Shown: piece by piece, positions 1 to 5,271 of the stretch
Layout of the letters: each line of letters begins with the position of its first letter
How positions within the stretch are numbered: the stretch's first letter is position 1
Source: an uncultured Bacillota bacterium
Lineage (GTDB): Bacteria > Bacillota > Dehalobacteriia > UBA7702
Direction of reading: 5' to 3'
Assembly: GCA_902766525.1 (NCBI GenBank)
Contig: CACXDX010000104.1
Location: forward strand, 1-6,296
DNA length: 6,296 bases
Notes under the pieces: model-generated
Seen by the model: the letters and a program-made list of their open reading frames with translations, nothing else
What the model was told of the DNA's origin: nothing
The model's database searches: none
Made by a program: the position numbers and the translations under genes

Positions 1-232
1 GAACGGCATCCTCCACGATGTAAGCGGGAATTTTTACGATATGCGTATCCTCTTCCACCTCACATCCGCCGCCGGCAAAAATATCCCGGGCTTCTTTGCT
101 GTCGACACGCACACCGACGTTTTTCAGAATATCAAGCGTTGCCAAATGAATGGTCTGCAGTTCATCTTGAGAATAACCGACAATACCGAAGCTGCTTAAA
201 CCATTGAAGACTGATTGCGCATTTCTCTTCAT
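1..232 (-). CDS. MttB-family (trimethylamine methyltransferase-like) protein, N-terminal part; gene runs off the window
   Basis: Only the first 77 codons are present. Reading back from ATG at 232, the protein begins MKRNAQSVFNGLSSF. Residues about 20-50 carry the typical MttB N-terminal helix (QTIHLATLDILKNVGV), followed by a GC-V segment and IPAYIVEDAV (residues 68-77), as in the family. Over 23 aligned residues (about 23-45 here) 13 match residues 9-31 of the complete MttB-like protein at 2405-3823, so the two are paralogues; this one has about 13 extra N-terminal residues. The start is supported by AAGGAGG at 240-246, 7 bases before the ATG. A consensus sigma-54 promoter lies just upstream (275-290). 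Family members move a methyl group from a quaternary or tertiary amine to a cobalamin protein in the cytoplasm. The substrate is unknown, and whether the rest of the gene is intact or contains an amber (pyrrolysine) codon cannot be seen. Confidence 0.88.
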   Translation of the reverse strand, partial: MKRNAQSVFNGLSSFGIVGYSQDELQTIHLATLDILKNVGVRVDSKEARDIFAGGGCEVEEDTHIVKIPAYIVEDAV

Positions 233-274
233 AAAAAAACCTCCTTGGCTGAATCAAATCTTGCATTAAATTAG

Positions 275-290
275 AGCAAAAACCGTGCCA
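275..290 (-). promoter_or_regulatory. Sigma-54 (-24/-12) promoter of the second MttB-like gene
   Basis: On the minus strand this reads TGGCACGGTTTTTGCT, a full match to the sigma-54 consensus TGGCAC-N5-TTGCW with the GG and GC dinucleotides 10 bases apart. Counting the C at 276 as -12 puts the start of transcription near 264, leaving a leader of about 32 bases with AAGGAGG before the ATG at 232. The same element occurs before the other MttB-like gene, and a sigma-54 activator is encoded immediately upstream. Confidence 0.9.
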
Positions 291-362
291 AAACTTTTAC
301 GCCTTCAAAAAAGCTTTGTACAGGCATTTTGATGCTTTTGCCCCAAAAAAACAGACCTGATC

Positions 363-380
363 TCATGCAAATTTGCATGA
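363..380. promoter_or_regulatory. 18-bp perfect palindrome, probable proximal activator-binding site (UAS) for the second MttB-like gene
   Basis: TCATGCAAATTTGCATGA is a perfect 18-bp inverted repeat whose core is ATGC-N6-GCAT (365-378). Its centre lies about 108 bp upstream of the predicted sigma-54 start of transcription, the usual distance for an enhancer-binding protein site. The same core recurs at 473-486 and 4093-4106, with one-mismatch versions at 451-464, 3982-3995 and 4072-4085. Binding by the activator at 470-2218 is inferred. An A7 tract (345-351) lies between this site and the promoter and could favour bending. Confidence 0.65.
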
Positions 381-450
381 TTTTCAAGGAGGTTCTCTCT
401 TATATTTTACTTTCTTTTCAAAGACCCACTATGATGGCTTTTCACTGTTA

Positions 451-486
451 CTGCAAAAATGCATCGGAATCAATGCTTTTTCGCAT
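451..486. promoter_or_regulatory. Distal pair of activator-binding dyads, overlapping the 3' end of the activator gene
   Basis: There are two copies of the dyad. CTGCAAAAATGCAT at 451-464 has one mismatch to ATGC-N6-GCAT, and ATGCTTTTTCGCAT at 473-486 is a full match. Their centres are 22 bp apart, about two helical turns, so both would face the same side of the DNA. They lie about 194 and 216 bp upstream of the predicted start of transcription. The copy at 473-486 lies inside the last codons of the activator gene (its stop is at 470-472), encoding part of the terminal DAKKH. The paired layout is repeated upstream of the first MttB-like gene. Confidence 0.55.
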
Positions 487-2218
487 CATCACGCTTCAGC
501 CATCGGCTGACGGTAGACTGATTTACCTGCAGATACTCAGCGGCTTTGTAGGAAGAACCGAAACGCTCATAGGCCATATTGACGAGATATTTCGCCAATT
601 CGTCTTTGGCTTTTTTCAGCGGCATCAGTTCCGTACAGATTACCTTGGCATTGGCGGAGATCGCCGTGCCGTGGACGGTGATCTCTTCGGTAAAGAGATC
701 ATCCAGGAGCACATCGCTGATATAATCGGATTCACTTGCCACGACGATACGCTCGACGGCATGCATCAGCTCTCTGACATTCCCGGGCCACCCGTAATTC
801 TGCATTTTTTCGACAACGTTATTATCGATATGGCGGTCAAAACCGTATTTCTTATTATACAGATTGAGAAAATGGAAGAGCAGCGGCACGATATCCTCTC
901 TGCGCTCCCTCAGCGGCGGAACATAAAAGGGCATCACATTCAAGCGATAGAACAAATCGCGGCGGAAAGCCCCCTCTTCCACCATGGCAAAAAGATTGCG
1001 GTTGGTCGCGGCGATAACGCGGATGTCTACGCCGATCCGATTTGTCCCGCCGACTCGGCAGATCTTATGATCCTGCAGAAATTCCAGTAATTTTACTTGA
1101 AGCGGCAGAGGCAGTTCACCGATTTCATCGAGGAACAGCGTGCCTTTATTGGCCAGCTCGATTTTTCCGATCTTGCCGTTTTTCAGCGCTCCGGTAAAGG
1201 CTCCTGCCTCATAACCGAAAAGTTCCGATTCCATCAGATCTTTGGGGATCAGACCGCAATTGATTTTAACAAAGGGCTTCTCTTTCCTGGCGCTGAGCTG
1301 ATAAATGGTATCGGCGACGACCTCTTTACCGACGCCGCTTTCCCCTTCGATCAAAACGGTCACATCCGTCGGCGCGATCTGCATCAGTTTTTTCCGCAGT
1401 TCCTTCATGGGAGGACTTTCAAAAATATACTGTTTTTTCTCGATGACCTGCATTTGCAGCGCTTTGATCTGTTCGTCACTGGAACGCAGTTTTTTGGAGA
1501 GCTCCTCGATCTTATCGGTGATCTCATCGATATTTTTCGATGTGGAGAGAACCTGCACCAACTTCCCCTCTTCGTTATAAACAGGCTGAGCGCTGCAGAT
1601 AATCCTAATTCCCGTAGGCAGATCGATGATTTCCATGCGGCGCTCACCGCGATCGATGACCTGCTGCGTCAGGCTCTTCGGAAGAATATCTTTTTTTACC
1701 ATTTCGCTGACGTGACAACCGATATAATCTTCACCACGAATACCCATGACGGCCTCACCCCGAGGATTGATGAATTGGACGAATCCGTATTCATCGGTAA
1801 TGAAAACCTCATCTTCCATTACGTTGAGTATCCGTTTTAAATTCGCGATTCGCCGACTGAGATTTGTGAGACGATGCTCCATAGCCCGATTATAAAATCC
1901 AAACAGCTCAGGCGTTTCCAAAACGGCGTTGATCTCATCTTCTTCATCAACAACAATGGCATAGGAACAGCCCGTGGAAACAAAATTCAAAGGATTTTCC
2001 CGGTCAATGATATCAAAAGCATGATCTTCGATATCCGCGGGAGCGACGGAAACCGACTTTTTTTCAAAAAGGTAACGCAAAAGATCCCGTGTCGTATAAA
2101 GATGTATCACATTTTTTTCCCTGGTCAAAATAAAATTTGTATCCAGCTTGAAAATATCCTCCGCTGTCAGGGTCTGATCCGGCTGCAACATAATAAAGTT
2201 TTTATCATTGGTCACCAA
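470..2218 (-). CDS. Sigma-54-dependent transcriptional activator with CBS-like, PAS, AAA+ and HTH regions
   Basis: This is a 582-residue cytoplasmic enhancer-binding protein that would remodel sigma-54 RNA polymerase using ATP. Residues 1-115 resemble a degenerate CBS pair (TTRDLLRYLF near 42-51; YAIVVDEEDEINAVLE near 86-101). A PAS domain spans about 128-232 (VFITDEYGFVQFINPRGEAVMG), and a charged coiled-coil-like linker about 233-263. The AAA+ domain (about 268-495) has Walker A GESGVGKE (292-299), the sigma-54 contact loop GAFTGA (339-344), Walker B TLFLDEIGEL (360-369), arginine-finger segment FRRDLFYRLNV (418-428) and GNVREL (479-484). A C-terminal HTH ends the protein (SYKAAEYLQVNQSTVSRWLKR, 556-576). 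No phosphoacceptor receiver domain is seen, so a small ligand is the likely signal. The start is TTG at 2218, chosen because AGGAGG (2227-2232) lies 8 bases upstream; GTG at 2215 is the alternative. The domain order resembles PrdR, the proline reductase regulator of Clostridioides. Its position between two sigma-54-controlled MttB-like genes makes these the likely targets. Ligand unknown. Confidence 0.93.
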   Translation of the reverse strand: MVTNDKNFIMLQPDQTLTAEDIFKLDTNFILTREKNVIHLYTTRDLLRYLFEKKSVSVAPADIEDHAFDIIDRENPLNFVSTGCSYAIVVDEEDEINAVLETPELFGFYNRAMEHRLTNLSRRIANLKRILNVMEDEVFITDEYGFVQFINPRGEAVMGIRGEDYIGCHVSEMVKKDILPKSLTQQVIDRGERRMEIIDLPTGIRIICSAQPVYNEEGKLVQVLSTSKNIDEITDKIEELSKKLRSSDEQIKALQMQVIEKKQYIFESPPMKELRKKLMQIAPTDVTVLIEGESGVGKEVVADTIYQLSARKEKPFVKINCGLIPKDLMESELFGYEAGAFTGALKNGKIGKIELANKGTLFLDEIGELPLPLQVKLLEFLQDHKICRVGGTNRIGVDIRVIAATNRNLFAMVEEGAFRRDLFYRLNVMPFYVPPLRERREDIVPLLFHFLNLYNKKYGFDRHIDNNVVEKMQNYGWPGNVRELMHAVERIVVASESDYISDVLLDDLFTEEITVHGTAISANAKVICTELMPLKKAKDELAKYLVNMAYERFGSSYKAAEYLQVNQSTVSRWLKRDDAKKH

Positions 2219-2290
2219 AGCAGATCCCTCCTTTCCTCAAAAAGAGAATCTCAAAGCAAAAAGATATCACCGCTTTCTTTGCTTTTTTGA

Positions 2291-2321
2291 AAAGAGGGCG
2301 GTCTTTATGACCGCCCTCTTT
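2291..2321 (-). terminator. Rho-independent terminator after the first MttB-like gene
   Basis: A 13-bp perfect stem (AAAGAGGGCGGTC at 2291-2303 with its complement at 2309-2321) surrounds a 5-base loop. On the minus-strand transcript the right arm ends in a short run of four T. It lies about 84 bases after the stop at 2405 and about 70 bases before the activator start, so it should reduce read-through from the methyltransferase gene into the activator gene. Confidence 0.8.
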
Positions 2322-2337
2322 CATTTCAGCATTATTC

Positions 2338-2427
2338 ATCGGGTCTATCTACGATCTACGGCATCATCGGATCTGTTTACGATCTGCCGCGTCATTCATT
2401 AAATTTATTTTCGATCCACGGCATCCT
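2338..2427. repeat. Three degenerate copies of a short segment spanning the end of the MttB-like gene
   Basis: On the plus strand CGATCTACGGCATCAT (2352-2367), CGATCTGCCGCGTCAT (2380-2395) and CGATCCACGGCATCCT (2412-2427) are related, 28 and 32 bases apart. The two outer units extend to a 28-base tandem (2338-2365 against 2366-2393). The copy at 2412-2427 encodes the last residues of the MttB-like protein (DAVDR); the other two lie beyond its stop codon. Read on the minus strand, the units would encode DAVDRK, DAADRK and DAVDRR, the outer two in the same frame. This looks like an old duplication of the gene end. Confidence 0.6.
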
Positions 2428-3823
2428 TCACCGCGGCATCAACAGCGGCAGCATATTCCTCGCAAAGTGGTTCGCTCTTATAATTATAATAGAGATCTTT
2501 TGCCTTCGCAAGAGCTTTTTCGCCGTAAGTGATGCGGCCGTTGGCATCCCAGGCTTCGTAAGTGGCGCGTTCGCAAAGGTTCGGTTCCCAAAGTTCGGAA
2601 CGGAGATAACGGAAGGTATGTTCGTTGCCGAGGAAGTTCCGTTCACCGTTGACGACTTCACGAATGGCTTCCACAGCCAGCGTATCCGTGTTGACTTCTT
2701 TCCCCTTCACCGTGTGCTTGATCATGGAACTGATTTCATCATCCAATACGGTAACGGCATAGTCGGCGATGAGGGCATTATCACCGGAGCAGGCCGTGCC
2801 GAGGATGGAAGCGCCGCCGATCGCGGGGATCAAAGCATTGTACATTCTTTCAAAACCGGCCTGTTCATCACAGATCTTCGAGGAACAGGAGAAACCTGTC
2901 GGTTCACTGGGGATACCGTAATAATTGGCCATCTGCATGGAGCAGTGACCGGCCATGCCCATTTCTGGGGCGGCCCAGAGACCGACAGCGGTACGCATAT
3001 CGATAAAGGTAACACGGGGGCTCATGACGCAGGGGATCCCGGGACGCATCAGCTGAGCGACAACGACACCGGCAACCATTTCCGCGTTATGCATGGCCAC
3101 GGAACCGATCATCGTCATCGGGCCGGTCGCGCCCATCATCGGACAGGGGATAATGCCCAGAGGCAGATTGGCTTCAACGGTATCGAGCAAGCCGTTGGCC
3201 GGACCGACCGCGTAATCCAGCGGACTGATGGGAGAAACCTGAAGATAAGCGATGGGTTTTTCGATCAGCTTATCCATACCGCCGACGGCACCCGCGAGAA
3301 CATTGGGGATATATTTCATTTCATGGTCGGATTCAATACAGATATGCAGAGGTTTTGTGGTGTTTTTGACCTGAGCGGCGGTTTCATAGGTAACGGCGGC
3401 ATGTTCCGGAACGTCCTTCGGGAAGATGGCGGAAATGATATCGATGTCGTTGAGCGCATCGCAGACACGAATGTGGTCTTCGAGATCTTTATAGGTGACA
3501 AGTTTTCTCTTTCCTGTTTCGATATCATTGATAAAAGGAGAGCCGATGCAGGTCTGAGAATAAACTTTTCCTTCAACACCGAGTTCGGCATCGTGTTTGC
3601 CGTCTCTGCTGTAGAGCGTAAACTGAGAAGGAGCCTTTTTCAAAGCATCATCAACGATATCTCTGGGGAAATATACCGTACCGTCTTTTACATTGAGTCC
3701 CAGCTCCGCGCATTTATCAAGAAAACGCTGAGAAGCACTGCGCACGCCGATGGTTTCCAAAATATCCAGGGTTGCTTCATGAATCGCTTCAAGATCACTT
3801 TTTTTCAAAAATTCGTATCTCAT
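2405..3823 (-). CDS. MttB-family corrinoid-dependent methyltransferase, non-pyrrolysine type
   Basis: A 472-residue cytoplasmic protein, close to the usual family length. It shows the N-terminal helix IHEATLDILETIGV (14-27), the glycine-rich core with GATGPMT (231-237), SPRVTFIDMRTAVGLWAAPEMG (about 268-289), SSKICDEQAGFE (314-325), LDDEI (360-364) and EHTFRYLRSELWEPNL (401-416). The family forms a TIM barrel that transfers a methyl group from a methylated amine to a cobalamin-binding partner. The archaeal trimethylamine enzyme needs an in-frame amber codon for pyrrolysine; this gene reads through with sense codons to a TAA stop. It therefore belongs to the non-pyrrolysine group, whose characterised members use glycine betaine (MtgB), proline betaine (MtpB), carnitine (MtcB) or gamma-butyrobetaine (MtyB). 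Which substrate applies here cannot be told from motifs. The start ATG has AAAGGAG (3834-3840) 10 bases upstream. A consensus sigma-54 promoter lies at 3881-3896. No corrinoid protein is adjacent. Confidence 0.93.
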   Translation of the reverse strand: MRYEFLKKSDLEAIHEATLDILETIGVRSASQRFLDKCAELGLNVKDGTVYFPRDIVDDALKKAPSQFTLYSRDGKHDAELGVEGKVYSQTCIGSPFINDIETGKRKLVTYKDLEDHIRVCDALNDIDIISAIFPKDVPEHAAVTYETAAQVKNTTKPLHICIESDHEMKYIPNVLAGAVGGMDKLIEKPIAYLQVSPISPLDYAVGPANGLLDTVEANLPLGIIPCPMMGATGPMTMIGSVAMHNAEMVAGVVVAQLMRPGIPCVMSPRVTFIDMRTAVGLWAAPEMGMAGHCSMQMANYYGIPSEPTGFSCSSKICDEQAGFERMYNALIPAIGGASILGTACSGDNALIADYAVTVLDDEISSMIKHTVKGKEVNTDTLAVEAIREVVNGERNFLGNEHTFRYLRSELWEPNLCERATYEAWDANGRITYGEKALAKAKDLYYNYKSEPLCEEYAAAVDAAVKDAVDRK

Positions 3824-3880
3824 TATATTTTATCTCCTTTCAAATAACGGCCTACTAACCGATCTTCACTTTAATAATAA

Positions 3881-3896
3881 AGCAAATATCGTGCCA
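3881..3896 (-). promoter_or_regulatory. Sigma-54 (-24/-12) promoter of the complete MttB-like gene
   Basis: The minus strand reads TGGCACGATATTTGCT, a full match to TGGCAC-N5-TTGCW with correct GG-to-GC spacing. With the C at 3882 as -12, transcription would start near 3870, giving a leader of about 47 bases before the ATG at 3823. It matches the promoter at 275-290 at all consensus positions, and both are preceded by a T-rich stretch. Confidence 0.9.
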
Positions 3897-3981
3897 AAAA
3901 CAAATACCGCCGTCTTTTTTTATTTTCCCTGCTCAGCAGCGAAATCAAAAGGAAAGCAATAATCAAGCACAGAGAAAAGAA

Positions 3982-3995
3982 ATGCAAAAATACAT
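3982..3995. promoter_or_regulatory. Probable proximal activator-binding dyad for the complete MttB-like gene
   Basis: ATGCAAAAATACAT has one mismatch to the recurring ATGC-N6-GCAT dyad. Its centre is about 119 bp upstream of the predicted sigma-54 start at 3870, comparable with the site about 108 bp upstream of the other promoter. A T7 tract (3915-3921) lies between it and the promoter. Because it is an imperfect match in AT-rich DNA, it is the weakest of the sites on sequence alone. Confidence 0.45.
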
Positions 3996-4071
3996 TATTA
4001 CTTCCGTCATCCTTTTACCTTAGCCGCAAAAGCAAATAAAACACCTGTTAACGGTGATGGTTCCGCGATTA

Positions 4072-4106
4072 ATGCAAAAAAACATCATGTTCATGCTTTT
4101 TTGCAT
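4072..4106. promoter_or_regulatory. Distal pair of activator-binding dyads, overlapping the rlmB terminator
   Basis: ATGCAAAAAAACAT (4072-4085, one mismatch) and ATGCTTTTTTGCAT (4093-4106, full match to ATGC-N6-GCAT) have centres 21 bp apart. They sit about 209 and 230 bp upstream of the predicted start of transcription of the MttB-like gene. This repeats the pair at 451-486 upstream of the other promoter. The full-match copy also forms the inner stem of the rlmB terminator hairpin, so its conservation could partly reflect that role. Confidence 0.5.
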
Positions 4107-4119
4107 TATCATGATGTTT
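4076..4119 (-). terminator. Rho-independent terminator of the cysS-mrnC-rlmB operon
   Basis: AAACATCATG (4080-4089) pairs with CATGATGTTT (4110-4119) in a 10-bp perfect stem. Inside it, ATGC (4093-4096) pairs with GCAT (4103-4106) around a 6-base loop. On the minus-strand transcript the stem begins 18 bases after the rlmB stop, and its right arm runs into seven T (complement of 4076-4082). The stem is AT-rich but long. Confidence 0.78.
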
Positions 4120-4136
4120 CTTTTAGTATCCGGAGA

Positions 4137-4868
4137 TTATTTTCCTTTTCTCTGCCGAACGATTTCGTACATCACGATCCCCGCCGCGACGGAGGCATTT
4201 AATGAAGGGATATGTCCCTGCATCGGAATGGTTACGATAAAATCACATTGCTTCCGCAAAAGCCGGGGGATCCCCCGATCCTCTCCGCCGACAATAAGCA
4301 GGATCGGACCTGTCATATCCTGCTCCCAGAGAGCCGTTCCTTCCATATCCGCGCCGTAAACCCAGAGTCCTTTTTCCTTCAATTCTCCCGTGGTCTGCAC
4401 GAGATTCGTCACTTTGGCGACGGGAAGATATTCGGCGGCGCCGCTGGCCACCTTGGCAACGGTAGCATTCACACCGACGCTTTTATCTTTGGGGATGATG
4501 ATGCCGTGAGCACCGGCAATTTCCGCCGTGCGCATAACGGCACCGAGATTATGCGGGCTTTCCACACCTGAAAGCATCACCAAAAAGGGCGGTTCACCTT
4601 TGGCGGCGGCAGCGGCCAGCATATCATCGATATCACTGTATTGAAAAGCGGCGACCTCCGCCAATACCCCCTGATGATTGCCGTGATACATTTCATTCAA
4701 AACGGATCGGCGCACTTTGCGAACGGCGATACCCTTTTCCCGAGCCTGCGCAATGATCTTTTTCAACGATCCCTCGACAGGACCTTCCGCAACATAGATT
4801 TTTTCAATCTCGCGACCGGAACGCAGCGCTTCGCCGACGCCGTTGCGGCCGGGAATGTATTCATTCAT
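4137..4868 (-). CDS. rlmB: 23S rRNA (guanosine-2'-O-)-methyltransferase RlmB, SpoU/TrmH family
   Basis: A 243-residue enzyme, the same length as E. coli RlmB, which uses S-adenosylmethionine to methylate the ribose of G2251 in the 23S rRNA peptidyl-transferase region. The N-terminal substrate-binding domain (about 1-75) starts with the typical IPGRNGVGEAL and ends near NHQG (64-67). The C-terminal SPOUT knot domain carries motif 1 NLGAVMRTAE (107-116), motif 2 GGEDRGI (194-200) and motif 3 IPMQGHIPSLNASVA (214-228), which form the cofactor-binding knot. ATG at 4868 is preferred over ATG at 4895 because the family starts at this M-x-x-x-I-x-G-R-N segment and a GAAGGAAGA ribosome site precedes it; the longer form would add MFLLRRKKI. 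It overlaps the mrnC stop by 8 bases, implying coupled translation. Confidence 0.95.
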   Translation of the reverse strand: MNEYIPGRNGVGEALRSGREIEKIYVAEGPVEGSLKKIIAQAREKGIAVRKVRRSVLNEMYHGNHQGVLAEVAAFQYSDIDDMLAAAAAKGEPPFLVMLSGVESPHNLGAVMRTAEIAGAHGIIIPKDKSVGVNATVAKVASGAAEYLPVAKVTNLVQTTGELKEKGLWVYGADMEGTALWEQDMTGPILLIVGGEDRGIPRLLRKQCDFIVTIPMQGHIPSLNASVAAGIVMYEIVRQRKGK

Positions 4869-5271
4869 GATCTTCTTCCTTCTCAATAAAAACATACAGC
4901 TCAGCGAATAATTCTCTCAGCCGCTCTTCCCTGCCGCCGAGCCACAACGCGCCGAAAAGAGCTTCCACACCGCTTGCTCTCCGATAATCGGAAATATCGC
5001 TGTTTTTGGGCTGATGGCCGCTCTTCGCGTTTCGCCCCCGTTTCATCACCTGCAGTTCTTCCCCGGAAAGACGAGGCTCCAAATAATGATAGAAGCGGCT
5101 CTGAAATTTTGCCTTAACACAGCTCACGGCCTGAACGTGCAGTTCCTCGGCACGCCGCGTGCCGCGATCGAGGAAATAGCGACGAACGCCGAGCTCAAAG
5201 ACGGCGTCACCGATATAAGCCAAGGTCAGTGCCGGCAAAGACGACACATCCCGCCAATCCGTTTTTTGCAT
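4861..5271 (-). CDS. mrnC: Mini-ribonuclease III (Mini-III), 23S rRNA maturation
   Basis: A 136-residue protein made of an RNase III catalytic domain without the double-stranded-RNA-binding domain, as usual for Mini-III. It is known in Bacillus subtilis to trim both ends of 23S rRNA in the assembling 50S subunit, acting as a homodimer. Family signatures are AYIGDAVFE (18-26, with the catalytic aspartate at 22), LH (44-45), KRGRNAKS (77-84), PKN (88-90), YR (96-97) and GVEALFGALWLGG (101-113, with the second acidic residue E103). Its ATG overlaps the cysS stop by one base (TGATG). This gene and the next both serve 23S rRNA, matching the cysS-mrnC-rlmB order common in Bacillota. Confidence 0.94.
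   Translation of the reverse strand: MQKTDWRDVSSLPALTLAYIGDAVFELGVRRYFLDRGTRRAEELHVQAVSCVKAKFQSRFYHYLEPRLSGEELQVMKRGRNAKSGHQPKNSDISDYRRASGVEALFGALWLGGREERLRELFAELYVFIEKEEDHE

Noticed and set aside
305..339. Weak hairpin (AAAAGC pairing with GCTTTT, with GCAT/ATGC inside) as terminator of the activator gene
   Set aside because: The stem is short with a large interior, more than 130 bases after the stop; it is not convincing as a terminator, so the end of the activator transcript is left unassigned.
386..392. AAGGAGG on the plus strand, resembling a ribosome binding site
   Set aside because: No start codon follows at a suitable distance and no coding frame begins there; it lies in the regulatory gap between two minus-strand genes.
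1448..1459. CTGCATTTGCAG palindrome inside the activator gene
   Set aside because: Spacing between half-sites is 4 rather than 6 and it lies within conserved coding sequence with no promoter nearby.
329..1840. Plus-strand open frames of 253 and 247 codons opposite the activator gene
   Set aside because: Both are antisense to well-conserved AAA+ and PAS coding sequence and show no family resemblance or ribosome binding site.
2246..2270. Possible sigma-54 promoter before the activator (GGTGATATC followed by TTTTTGCT on the minus strand)
   Set aside because: The GG and GC are 12 rather than 10 bases apart, and the -24 half does not match TGGCAC.
2618..3847. Long plus-strand open frame (409 codons) opposite the MttB-like gene
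   Set aside because: It is antisense to a gene with clear family motifs, has no ribosome site or recognisable domain, and its composition fits a shadow of the opposite strand's codon bias.
4869..4895. Upstream ATG at 4895 as the start of rlmB
   Set aside because: It would add nine residues (MFLLRRKKI) not typical of the family and overlap mrnC by 35 bases; ATG at 4868 fits the family N-terminus and has a ribosome site.
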